From contig JAXMCI010000024.1 of assembly GCA_046349435.1 (NCBI GenBank), forward strand, positions 1 to 64,000: a stretch of 64,000 nt of DNA. Direction: 5' to 3'. The translations under genes were made by a program, and so were the position numbers. Under the pieces are notes generated by a model. It had not been told where the DNA came from. It was given only the letters and a program-made list of their open reading frames with translations, and did no database searches. How positions within the stretch are numbered: position 1 is the stretch's first letter; each line of letters starts with the position of its first letter. Source of the stretch: JAXMCI01 sp046349435. Its GTDB lineage: Bacteria; Pseudomonadota; Alphaproteobacteria; Dongiales; Dongiaceae. Shown piece after piece: positions 51,934 through 60,004 of the stretch.

Positions 51934-52860
51934 ATGATCTATGACGGGCCGCTGCTCGACGCGCACCACCATTTCTGGGACATCGGGATGCAGCGCCATC
52001 CCTGGCTCGCCCCGGCCAACCAGCGCGACCGGGGGATCGGCGACCTGTCGAAGATCTACCGCAACTACCTGCCCGAGGACCTGAAGGGCGACGCGGCCCG
52101 CCAGAATCTCGTGGGCAGCGTCCATATCGACGCCGGCTGGGACGCCTCCGATCCGGTCGGCGAGACGCGCTGGCTCGACGCGCTCGCCGAGCGCACCGGC
52201 CTGCCGACCGTGATGGTGGTCAACGCCCCGCTGCACCTTCCGGAGGCGGCCGCGGTGCTGGAGGAGCAGGCCGCCTTCGCCCGGGTGCGCGGCGTGCGCT
52301 TCATCCTCTCCTGGCACGACGACCCCGACAAGCGCTTCGCCGACCGGGCCGACTACATGACGGATTCCGCCTGGCGCGCCGGCTTCGCCCGGCTGAGGCG
52401 GCACGACATGTCCTTCGACATGATGATCTATCCGCAGCAGATGGAGGACGCCGCCCGGCTGGCCGCGGACTTCCCGGACACGCAGATCATCCTCAACCAT
52501 TGCGGCAGCCCGATCGACCGCGATCCGGCCGGCATGGCGCGCTGGCGGGCCGGCCTCAAGCTGCTCGCCGCCCGGCCCAACGTCGCGATCAAGGTCTCCG
52601 ACCTCGTCGCCTACGACCACCACTGGACGCTCGACAGCCTGCGACCCGTGGTGCTGGCCTGCCTCGACGCCTTCGGCATCGAGCGGTCGATGTTCGCCAG
52701 CGACGCGCCGGTGGCCGGGATGCACGCCACCTACGACGAGGTGTTCGACAGCTTCAAGACGATCGTCGCCGACCTCACGCCGGCCGAGCAGCGCCGGCTG
52801 TTCCACGACAACGCGGTGCGGCTCTACCGCGTGCCGGTCAGTCCGGGTGCAGCCGCTTGA
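51934..52860 (+). CDS. Amidohydrolase-2 family hydrolase (lactonase-like)
   Basis: A 308-residue TIM-barrel metallohydrolase of the family with L-fuconolactonase, rhamnonolactonase and pyrone dicarboxylate hydrolase. LLDAHHHFWDIGMQRHPWL at residues 7-25 is the H-x-H metal motif. IILNHCGSPI (near 187) and MFASDAPVAGMH (near 248), with the base Asp, complete the site. It faces the sugar transporter across a 170-base divergent region, so it likely hydrolyses a sugar lactone formed from the imported sugar. Its 3' end overlaps the convergent secreted-protein gene by 23 bases. Confidence 0.86.
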   Translation: MIYDGPLLDAHHHFWDIGMQRHPWLAPANQRDRGIGDLSKIYRNYLPEDLKGDAARQNLVGSVHIDAGWDASDPVGETRWLDALAERTGLPTVMVVNAPLHLPEAAAVLEEQAAFARVRGVRFILSWHDDPDKRFADRADYMTDSAWRAGFARLRRHDMSFDMMIYPQQMEDAARLAADFPDTQIILNHCGSPIDRDPAGMARWRAGLKLLAARPNVAIKVSDLVAYDHHWTLDSLRPVVLACLDAFGIERSMFASDAPVAGMHATYDEVFDSFKTIVADLTPAEQRRLFHDNAVRLYRVPVSPGAAA

Positions 52861-53407
52861 GGCACTCGCCGAAGGTGCGCCGCACCGTCTCGCCCGGCGG
52901 CTGGAAGACGAGGTAGCGGGTCGCCGAGTCGCGGCCCTCGCGGCGGAACTGCAGGTAGAAGCGGCCGGCGAAGAAGGCGTCGAGATAGTCGCGGGCCAGG
53001 ATGGCCTCGCCCAGCATGGCGACGACCTGTCCGGTCAGGGTCGCCCGCTTGCCGAACGGCCGGTCGTAGGCGAAGGCGGGGGCGCTGAAGTCGGCGTCGG
53101 CGAGGCGGTAGGGCCGCAGCGCGCGCGCCGCCGGATCGAAGGCGGCGGCACTCAGCTTGAAGCCGAAGCGCTTGTCCGAGGCGAGCAGGCGGAACTCGAC
53201 CGTCTCGTCGCCGGCGGCGTTGGCCAGCACCAGGGTGACGGCGCAGAGCCGCACCGCCTCGTCCTGCCGGACCATGTCGTTGCGATAGGCGGCGAGGCCG
53301 GGGATCTCCACCGCATGCGCCGCGCCGCCGGGCGCCAGCACCGCCAGCACCGCCAGCACCGGCCCGAGGATCCGCCCGAGGAACCGCCCGAGGATCCGGC
53401 GCGTCAT
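52838..53407 (-). CDS. Secreted hypothetical protein of a phospholipid operon
   Basis: A 189-residue protein of unknown function. N-terminal signal peptide MTRRILGRFLGRILGPVLAV ending near AAHA|VE; the basic part is encoded by a 12-bp repeat giving RILGRFLGRILG. The mature protein contains LCAVTLVLANAAGDETVEF, RLLASDKRFGFKLSAAAFDP and RFYLQFRREGRDSATRYLVF, and looks like a beta-rich periplasmic fold. The start is fixed by the ATGA overlap with the upstream CDP-alcohol phosphotransferase. A role in envelope lipid biology is implied by the operon only. Confidence 0.62.
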   Translation of the reverse strand: MTRRILGRFLGRILGPVLAVLAVLAPGGAAHAVEIPGLAAYRNDMVRQDEAVRLCAVTLVLANAAGDETVEFRLLASDKRFGFKLSAAAFDPAARALRPYRLADADFSAPAFAYDRPFGKRATLTGQVVAMLGEAILARDYLDAFFAGRFYLQFRREGRDSATRYLVFQPPGETVRRTFGECLKRLHPD

Positions 53408-54009
53408 CGGCGGAAGGCCGCCGCGGCGCTGGCCATGCGCGAGGCCGTGGTCACCCAGCACAGCGCCCCGAAGCCCCAGGCGAGCGGCGCGAAATGGTCC
53501 GGCAGCAGGCAGAGCAGCACGAACAGCGCGATCGTCTCGCCGCCCTCGGTGAGGCCGCCGAGATAGTAGATCGACTTCGGCCCGTGCCGCAGGCTGGCGA
53601 GGCCCCGCCGGGCGGCGAGCGCCGCGAAGGCGAGGAAGCTGGCGCCGGTGCCGACGAAGCTGAAGACGAGGAAGGCGGCGGGCAGCGCATTCTCCGGACG
53701 GGCCGTTGCGAAGCCGAACGGCACGGCGGCATAGACGATGAAGTCGCAGACGATGTCGAGATAGCCGCCGAGGTCGGTGGCGCCGCGTCGCCGGGCGACC
53801 GCGCCGTCGAGCCCGTCGGCCAGCCGGTTGGCGAGGATCGCCGCCAGCGCCCAGCCATAGCGCTCGCCGGCGAGCAGCGGCACCGCGCCGAGGCCGCAGG
53901 CGAAGCCGGCCAGCGTGACCGCGTCGGCGGGCACGCCGGCAGCGGCCAGGAGGCCGCCGGCACGGTCGAGCGGCCGGCGGACGAGGCGGCCGAGCGCGGC
54001 ATCGAGCAT
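53404..54009 (-). CDS. CDP-alcohol phosphatidyltransferase family enzyme
   Basis: A 201-residue inner-membrane enzyme with the CDP-alcohol motif DGLDGAVARRRGATDLGGYL followed by DIVCD; the D-x2-DG-x2-AR core and both later Asp residues are present, with a seven-residue inner gap instead of eight. It has four to six helices. It lies downstream of psd and pssA and is not equivalent to either; it could make phosphatidylglycerol-phosphate, cardiolipin or another lipid. The ATG at 54009 follows pssA by 19 bases; its TGA overlaps the secreted-protein ATG. Confidence 0.82.
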   Translation of the reverse strand: MLDAALGRLVRRPLDRAGGLLAAAGVPADAVTLAGFACGLGAVPLLAGERYGWALAAILANRLADGLDGAVARRRGATDLGGYLDIVCDFIVYAAVPFGFATARPENALPAAFLVFSFVGTGASFLAFAALAARRGLASLRHGPKSIYYLGGLTEGGETIALFVLLCLLPDHFAPLAWGFGALCWVTTASRMASAAAAFRR

Positions 54010-54028
54010 GGCCCCGGGCTGCCGCCGC

Positions 54029-54832
54029 TCAGTGCATCTCGCCCGGCTCCTCGAGCTCCTCATAGACGATCGGCAGCTTCTGCTTGGCCAGCTTCTGGTA
54101 GGCGAGATAGCTGTGCGGCATCGAGCCGATGTAGGCGATGCCGACCGCGAGCAGCGTCACCCAGGGCGTGCTGACCAGGAAGGCGGCGAGCGCGCCGACG
54201 CTGAGCAGCGCCAGCACGACATGGCGCTGCGGCACCTTGATGCGCTTGAAGGAGTAGGTCGGCAGGCGGCTGACCATCAGCCCGGCGACCGCCAGCATCA
54301 CCGGCCCGGCGACGATCGGCCGGTCGACCCAGCCGGGCCCGATCTCGAGCGTGGCGATGATCGGCAGCAGCACCAGCCCGGCGCCGGCCGGCGCCGGCAC
54401 GCCGGTGAAGAAGCGCGAGGTCCAGGCCGGCAGGTCGGTGTTGGCCAGCATGGTGTTGAAGCGCGCCAGGCGCAGCGCGCAGCAGACCGCGAAGAGCAGC
54501 GCCAGCGCCCAGCCGATGCCGCCCGCGGTGCGCAGGCACCAGTAGTAGATGAGCAGCGCCGGGGCGACGCCGAAGCTGATGAAGTCGGACAGCGAGTCGA
54601 GCTCGGCGCCGAACTTGCTGGCGCCGTCGAGCAGCCGGGCGATGCGGCCGTCGAGCCCGTCGAGCACGCCGGCGATGAGGATGGCGATCACCGCCAGCTC
54701 CCAGCGCTCCATCAGCGCGTAGCGGATGCTGGTCAGGCCGGCGCACAGCGCCATCACCGTCAGCATGTTGGGGATCAGCCGATTGAGCGACTGGTCGCGC
54801 AGCCGCGGCACCGGGCGTCGTCTCATCCTCAC
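54029..54832 (-). CDS. pssA: CDP-diacylglycerol-serine O-phosphatidyltransferase
   Basis: Makes phosphatidylserine from CDP-diacylglycerol and serine at the inner membrane. 267 residues, about eight helices. The catalytic motif is complete: VLDGLDGRIARLLDGASKFG then AELDSLSDFISFG, i.e. DG-x2-AR-x8-G-x3-D-x3-D. NRLIPNMLTVMALCAGLTSI at the N-terminus is typical of PssA. The start, GTG 54832, overlaps the psd TGA (GTGA), with GGGAGAAG upstream; ATG 54826 is a close alternative. Psd next door converts its product to phosphatidylethanolamine. Confidence 0.92.
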   Translation of the reverse strand: MRMRRRPVPRLRDQSLNRLIPNMLTVMALCAGLTSIRYALMERWELAVIAILIAGVLDGLDGRIARLLDGASKFGAELDSLSDFISFGVAPALLIYYWCLRTAGGIGWALALLFAVCCALRLARFNTMLANTDLPAWTSRFFTGVPAPAGAGLVLLPIIATLEIGPGWVDRPIVAGPVMLAVAGLMVSRLPTYSFKRIKVPQRHVVLALLSVGALAAFLVSTPWVTLLAVGIAYIGSMPHSYLAYQKLAKQKLPIVYEELEEPGEMH

Positions 54833-55515
54833 CGTTCTTCTCCCAGGCGGGGGGCCTCGGCCGACGCCAGATCGGCGAGCACCGTCTCCCCGGCCACCGT
54901 TCGCTGGCCGACCGCGACCAGCGGCGCCACCGTGTCCGGCAGGTAGACGTCGACGCGGCTGCCGAAGCGGATCAGGCCGATCCGCTCGCCGGCGCGCAGC
55001 GCCTGCCCCGCCCGGACGTCGCAGCGGATGCGGCGCGCCACCAGCCCGGCGATCTGCACCACGACCAGCTCGCGGCCGTCGGGCAGGCCGAGCCGCAGGC
55101 TCTGCCGCTCGTTGAGCTCGCTCGCCTTGTCGAGCGAGGCGTTGAAGAAGGCGCCGGGCCGGTAGGCCAGCCCGGTGACCACGCCGTCGGCCGGGATCCG
55201 GTTCACATGCACGTCGAACACGTTCATGAAGACGCTGATCCGGGCCAGCGGCCGCGCCGGCAGGCCGAGCTCGGCCGGCGGCACCGCCGGCTGGATCATC
55301 TGCACCACCCCGTCGGCCGGGCTGACCACCAGGCCGGAGCGGACCGGCGTCACCCGCGGCGGGTCGCGGAAGAAGTAGACGCACCAGGCGGTCGCCAGCA
55401 GGCCGATCCAGCCGAGCGGCTGCCACAGCCACCAGAGGACCGCATCGACCACGGCGAAGGCGGCGGCGAAGCGCCAGCCCTCGCGATGGATCGGGACCAG
55501 CACGCCCTTCAGCAC
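54829..55515 (-). CDS. psd: Phosphatidylserine decarboxylase proenzyme
   Basis: Membrane-associated pyruvoyl enzyme that decarboxylates phosphatidylserine to phosphatidylethanolamine. 228 residues, the short Psd form common in alphaproteobacteria. The N-terminal helix precedes VSPADGVVQMI (the DGVV stretch), ISVFMNVFDVHVNRIPADG (the FDVHVNR stretch) and the self-cleavage site in IGLIRFGSRVDVYLP, where the Ser of FGS becomes the pyruvoyl group. Coupled to pssA by the GTGA overlap; first gene of a four-gene lipid operon. Confidence 0.93.
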   Translation of the reverse strand: MLKGVLVPIHREGWRFAAAFAVVDAVLWWLWQPLGWIGLLATAWCVYFFRDPPRVTPVRSGLVVSPADGVVQMIQPAVPPAELGLPARPLARISVFMNVFDVHVNRIPADGVVTGLAYRPGAFFNASLDKASELNERQSLRLGLPDGRELVVVQIAGLVARRIRCDVRAGQALRAGERIGLIRFGSRVDVYLPDTVAPLVAVGQRTVAGETVLADLASAEAPRLGEER

Positions 55516-55563
55516 GGCCCGGCTCCGGCGGGACCGCGCACCGCCCGTCTCAACCGCGCCGCC

Positions 55564-58066
55564 TCAACCGCCGGCCGCCGACTGCGGCACGACGAAGACC
55601 TGGCCGGGATAGATCAGGTCGGGATCGCGGATCTGGTGGCGGTTGGCCTCGAAGATGACGGTGTAGCGGATGCCGGAGCCGTAGGACTGCCGGGCGATCC
55701 GCCACAGGCTCGCCCCCGGCTGCACCACCACCTTGACCTCGCCCGCCTTGGCGATCACCGGCTCGGCCCGCGCGAACGGCGTCTCGACCCGGGCCATCAC
55801 CCGGCCGTCCGGCGCCACCATGTCGACGCGCAGCGTGTGCGGCCCCTCGGGGACCTGCAGCTCGGGCGTGATGTGCCAGTGGCCGCTCGAATCGACGATG
55901 GTGACGCCGATCAGCGCGTTGTCGAGATAGACCTGCAGGCGCGTCGCGGCCGGCGCGCGGCCGCCGATCACCACGTTGCCGGCGGCGTCGTAGTCGACCG
56001 TGTCGAGGGCGAGGCCGCGATCGACGATGCCCTTGCCCGCCGAGCGCACCGGCGGGGTGGCATTCATCGGCTGGTCGGTGCCGATCATGGCGACGGTGGC
56101 GCCCGGCGCGGCCGAGGTCGCGGTCGCGGTCGGCGCCAGGGCCGGAGCGCCGGCCCCGGCGGCGGCCGGGCTCGCAGTTCCGGCCGCCGGGGCTGCAGCA
56201 GGGCCGGGGTCGCCGGCGTCGCCGGTGCGGGGGCAGCCGCGGCGGGAGCGGTCGCGGCCGGCGCCGGCCGCCACGGCGGTCGCGGCCGGAGCGGCGGCCG
56301 CCGGGATGCCGGCCGGCGGAACGGCCGTCGCCGCGGCGGTCGCGGCCGGTCCGCACGGGGTGCGGCGGCGGGCGCCGGTCGCCGTGCCGGCAGCCGCAGC
56401 GGATGTGGCGGAAGCGCTCGCGGCGGCGGGAGCGGCCGTCGCCGCGATGCCGGCAGCCGGAGCGGATGCGACGGCCGCGTGATCGCGGCGCCGCGGCGGG
56501 AGCCGCCGTCGCCGCGATCCGGCGGTCACGGCGGCGGCGGGTGCCGCCGCGGTCACGGCGCGCGCCGGGCGGCCGCCGCGACGGGGCGGCGGACGCCGCT
56601 GGCTGGCTGCCGACGCGGGGCTGCCGCTGCATTGGCGTTGGGCGCCGGCGCCGGGGCGCCGCATCGGCCGGCGCTTCCGGATCGAGCGTGCCGGGGGTGG
56701 AGGGCTTCGCAGCCGGTGCAGCCGGTGCTGTCGTCGCGCGCGCACCAGCATGGCGAGCGGCTGCCCGGTCTTGGCGGCCGGCCGGCCGGCGACGTCCTTC
56801 TGGGCTCCGGCACCACGACCACGACGACGTCGGCGGAGACCACCGCGCCGCGGCTCGGCAGCTGCGAGGACAGGCTGAGCTCGTGCTGCCGGCCGGCAGC
56901 TTCTGGTCGGAGACCATCGCCCACTCGCCGCGGGCGTCGGCCAGCACCGTGGCCAGCGCCTGGCCGTCCTGCAGGACGCGACCTGGGAGCCGGGAGCAGG
57001 CCCGGCCGGCGACCACGATGCCGCCGGCGGGATTGATGCGCACGATGTCGAATTGCGGCCCGGCGCCGCCGGCTGGCCGACGGCATTGGGGATCGCCCGC
57101 ACCACCGGCGCGGCGACCGTCGCTCCGGGCGGCACCGTGGCGACCCTGCATTGCCGCCGGCGGCGCCGCGGCCGCGGGCTGATCGGCCGCCGGGGCGGCA
57201 GCGGCGGCGGGCGGCGCGGTCTCGACGGATCGGCGCTGCCGCCGGCCGAGGTGGCACCCGCCGCCGGCTGCGGCGCGGCGGCGCTCGTGCTCGCGGGCGG
57301 GGCGGCCGGAGCCGGCGGCGGCCCGGTCGACGGGGCCGCGGCCGACGGATCCGGAGCGGCACGGTGGCCGGGGGCCGTGGCCGGAGCGGCACCGGTGGCC
57401 GGCGCGGTCGCGGCCGGCGGGCAGGCGCAGCCGCGCGGTCGACATCGCTGCCGCGCGAGCGGGCGCGGCGGCGGTGCCGGGCGCGACGCAGCCGGCGCCG
57501 GCGGGTCAGCCCGTCGAGATGGCCTGCCCCGGCGCTGCCGGGGCCGCCCCGGCCGGGGTCGTCGGCTCGTACGGTGCCTCGGCCCCGCCGGATACGGTCG
57601 CGCCGAAGCCGCGGCGGAACCGGTGCCTCGGCACGGCCGAGACCGCCGGCGCGGGCTGCACGGCGGTGACCGCCGGAGCGGGCGCCGGGGCCGCGCTGCC
57701 GCCCTCCGGGGCCGGAACCTTGCCGGGAACCGTGGCGATGGTGGTGCCGCCGGACGACGGCACCGTGGCGGCGGCCTGCGGCTGGGCAGCGGGATTGCTG
57801 GCGACCGCCGTGGCGGCGGGCGCCGGCCCGGTGGTCGCCGTGGCGGCGGGGGCCGGCGCGGTCGCCCCGGCTCGGCCGGCGGTGGCGGCGGCCGGGGTCG
57901 GCGCGGCCGGCGCCGTGCCCTGGTCGCCCGTCGTCGTGACGACGGCGGGCGCGGGCACGGGCACCGCGGTCTCGTCGCGATTGATGGCGTAGTTGAGCAA
58001 CAGGGCGGCGGCGATCACGGCCACGCCCATGCCGCCGAGCAACAGGATCCGATTCACGGCATCCAC
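55564..58066 (-). pseudogene. LysM peptidoglycan-binding protein, multiply frameshifted
   Basis: Remnant of one gene with an N-terminal membrane anchor (MDAVNRILLLGGMGVAVIAA, start 58066), a long Ala/Pro-rich region, Ig-like repeats and a C-terminal LysM domain (VVVQPGASLWRIARQSYGSG, then DPDLIYPGQVFVVPQ). The anchor is open only to 57506. After that, recognisable protein pieces lie in three frames: GPQFDIVRINPAGGIVVAGR, then PGSQV in another, then HELSLSSQLPSRGAVVSADV in the third, and so on to about 56.1 kb. From there the frame ending at 55564 is clean (MNATPPVRSAGKGIVDRG to the LysM). An intact version would be about 830 residues and would bind cell wall. The indels fall in highly repetitive GC tracts, so assembly error is a serious alternative. 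Confidence 0.7.
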
Positions 58067-58135
58067 GAAACGGCTAAGGGACCGCCCTAACGTAGTATGT
58101 CAGCGGTCGCCGGGCAATCGATGCAAGCGTGGCCG

Positions 58136-59131
58136 TCAGTCGAACCCCGGCTTGGTCGCCTTGGCGGCGGGGTTGGCGATGGGCGGCAGGGCCTTCAGAT
58201 AGGCGGCGATCGCCTCCCGGTCGGCATCGGTCAGCCGGCTGGTGCCCTGGCGAACCACCTCGGCCATCGCGCCGCCGACGAAGTCGCCGTCCGGCAGCAT
58301 GCCGCTCTTCAGCGAGGTGGCGATCTGCTGCGCGGTCCAGTCGCCGAGCCCGGTGGCCTTGTCGGAGGTCAGGTTCGGCACCTTGTCGCCCTCCGGCCCG
58401 TCGGGATTGCCGGACAGCGCCTGGTCGCCCTCGGTGCCGCCCAGCCAGCCGCGCGGGGTGTGGCACTCGCCGCAATGGCCGAGCGCCTCGACGAGATAGG
58501 CGCCGCGGTTCCACTGCGCGTCGCGGTCCGGCCGCGGGGCGAAGCGGCCGGGCGAGAAGTTCAGCCACTTCCAGGCGGTCAGGCCGAAGCGCATGTCGTA
58601 GGGAAAGGACAGATCGTGCGGCTTGCTCGGGGCGGCCACCGGCGGCAGCGACCAGATGTAGGCCTTGATCGCCAGCGCGTCGGCGTCGGTCATCTTGGTG
58701 AAGGAGGGATAGGGGAAGGCCGGATAGAGGTTGCTGCCGTCCGGGGCCTCGCCCTGCTGCAGGGCGCGCAGGAAGTCGGCGTCGCTCCAGCGGCCGATGC
58801 CGTGCGTCGGATCGGCGGTGATGTTGGGACCGTAGAAGGTGCCGAACGGGGTCTTGAGGGCCCGGCCGCCGCCGAGCAGCGGCCCCTTCCCGGCGACATC
58901 GGTGTGGCAGCCGGCGCAGCCGGCGGCGGCGAAGAGGTAGGCGCCGCGCGCCACCGGGTCGCCCGTCTGATCGGCGGCCGGATCGGCAGACGGATTGACG
59001 GCCGGATCGGCTGGCGGATCGGCGGCCGCTGCCGGCCGCGGCGGGGCGAGCAGCAGGGCGGCTGGAGGCAGCCCGGCGAGAAGCAGCAGGGCGGCAGCGA
59101 ACAAAGGATGGGCCAGGCGCATTGCTAGCAT
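58136..59131 (-). CDS. Dihaem cytochrome c, periplasmic
   Basis: A 331-residue electron-transfer protein with an N-terminal signal peptide (MLAMRLAHPLFAAALLLLAG) and an Asp/Pro/Ala repeat spacer. Two c-type haem sites are present: AAGCAGCHTD near residue 86 and GHCGECHTPRG near 220, each C-x2-CH, with distal Met candidates further on (around GMLPDGDFVGGAM). The two-domain layout, including PFGTFYGPNITAD, is typical of the cytochrome subunits of alcohol, sorbitol and gluconate dehydrogenases, but no such dehydrogenase is adjacent. The spacer may vary in length (DPAVNPSADPAADQTGDP). ATG 59131 chosen; ATG 59122 is possible. Confidence 0.88.
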   Translation of the reverse strand: MLAMRLAHPLFAAALLLLAGLPPAALLLAPPRPAAAADPPADPAVNPSADPAADQTGDPVARGAYLFAAAGCAGCHTDVAGKGPLLGGGRALKTPFGTFYGPNITADPTHGIGRWSDADFLRALQQGEAPDGSNLYPAFPYPSFTKMTDADALAIKAYIWSLPPVAAPSKPHDLSFPYDMRFGLTAWKWLNFSPGRFAPRPDRDAQWNRGAYLVEALGHCGECHTPRGWLGGTEGDQALSGNPDGPEGDKVPNLTSDKATGLGDWTAQQIATSLKSGMLPDGDFVGGAMAEVVRQGTSRLTDADREAIAAYLKALPPIANPAAKATKPGFD

Positions 59132-59196
59132 CGCTCCCACCGGAGGCCTCGAATGCCGCCATCCTAGCCGCCTTTGGGCGCCCCTGCCCTCACGAC

Positions 59197-59238
59197 CCGG
59201 TGACACCGGCCGGCGACACCGGGCGGTGACACCGGCCT
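59197..59238. repeat. Three imperfect 14-bp tandem units
   Basis: CCGGTGACACCGGC, CGGCGACACCGGGC and GGTGACACCGGCCT follow each other directly in the divergent gap between the cytochrome and LOG genes. Each contains the half-palindrome GTGACACC. Could be regulatory or simple slippage. Confidence 0.55.
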
Positions 59239-59279
59239 GCAAACCGGGCATAACGCACCGCCAATCCGACGAGTTCCCG

Positions 59280-59864
59280 ATGAGCAAGCTGACTTCACTG
59301 TGCGTCTATTGCGGTGCCGCGCTCGGCACCAACCCCGGCCACCGCGCCGCCGCCCGGCGGCTCGGCCAGATGATGGCGGCGCGCGGCGTCGGCCTGATCT
59401 ATGGCGGCGCCCAGATCGGGCTGATGGGAGCGCTGGCCGACGCCGTCACCGAGGGCGGCGGCAAGGTGACCGGGATCATCCCGAAGCACCTCGACCAGCG
59501 CGAGGTCGGCCATCGCGGCGTCACCGAGCTGCTCATCGTCGATTCCATGCACACCCGCAAGCGCATGATGTTCGACATGGCCGACGCCTTCGCCATCCTG
59601 CCCGGCGGCCTCGGCACCCTCGACGAGACCTTCGAGATGCTGACCTGGCGGCAGCTCCGGCTGCACGACAAGCCGATCATCCTGGTCGACCTCGACGGCT
59701 ACTGGCAGCCGCTGATCGCGCTGGTCGACCACGCCATCGCCGAGGGCTTCGCGCCGCCGCCGGTGCGCCGCCTGTTCACCGTGGTGCCGGCCATCGAGGC
59801 GGTGCTCGACGCCATCGAGGCGCAGCCGGAGCCGGCCGTCCCGGACGCCCCCGCCCTGACCTGA
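59280..59864 (+). CDS. LOG-family protein (cytokinin riboside 5'-monophosphate phosphoribohydrolase-like)
   Basis: A 194-residue Rossmann-fold protein of the TIGR00730/LOG family. Diagnostic segments: LCVYCGAALGTNP at the start, GVGLIYGGAQIGLMGALADA, and the catalytic SMHTRKRMM and PGGLGTLDETFEML (PGG-x-GT-x3-E) near residues 105-120. Members cleave AMP or cytokinin nucleotides to release base. No upstream ribosome site is obvious, and the ATG is preceded by a short tandem repeat. Followed by a 12-bp hairpin before icd. Confidence 0.88.
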   Translation: MSKLTSLCVYCGAALGTNPGHRAAARRLGQMMAARGVGLIYGGAQIGLMGALADAVTEGGGKVTGIIPKHLDQREVGHRGVTELLIVDSMHTRKRMMFDMADAFAILPGGLGTLDETFEMLTWRQLRLHDKPIILVDLDGYWQPLIALVDHAIAEGFAPPPVRRLFTVVPAIEAVLDAIEAQPEPAVPDAPALT

Positions 59865-59881
59865 GCGCGGGGTTCCGCCGA

Positions 59882-59924
59882 CGCAAGCGGCCGACCCGGA
59901 CATCCCGCAGGCCGGCCGCTTGCG
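59882..59924. terminator. Inverted repeat between the LOG gene and icd
   Basis: Arms CGCAAGCGGCCG and CGGCCGCTTGCG pair perfectly over 12 bp, with a 19-base loop. There is no T run, so termination is uncertain. The right arm contains the TTGCGC -35 of the icd promoter, so a regulatory role is possible. Confidence 0.5.
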
Positions 59925-59947
59925 CCGGCGGGCGCCGGTGCTATGGT
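59920..59947 (+). promoter_or_regulatory. Promoter of icd
   Basis: TTGCGC (59920-59925), a 16-base spacer and TATGGT (59942-59947) match sigma-70 promoter architecture in GC-rich alphaproteobacteria. It is about 60 bases upstream of the icd start. Confidence 0.55.
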
Positions 59948-60004
59948 GCGCGCCGCCTGCGGCGCCGACCGGCGACGGCGGGCGCCCGCCTCTCGAGGAG
60001 CCTC

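Noticed and set aside
55199..57036. Pro/Arg-rich + strand reading opposite the LysM gene
   Set aside because: It mirrors Ala/Pro repeats of the minus strand; the LysM and anchor motifs lie on the minus strand.
59197..59238. CRISPR-like array
   Set aside because: The three 14-bp units are directly adjacent, with no spacers.
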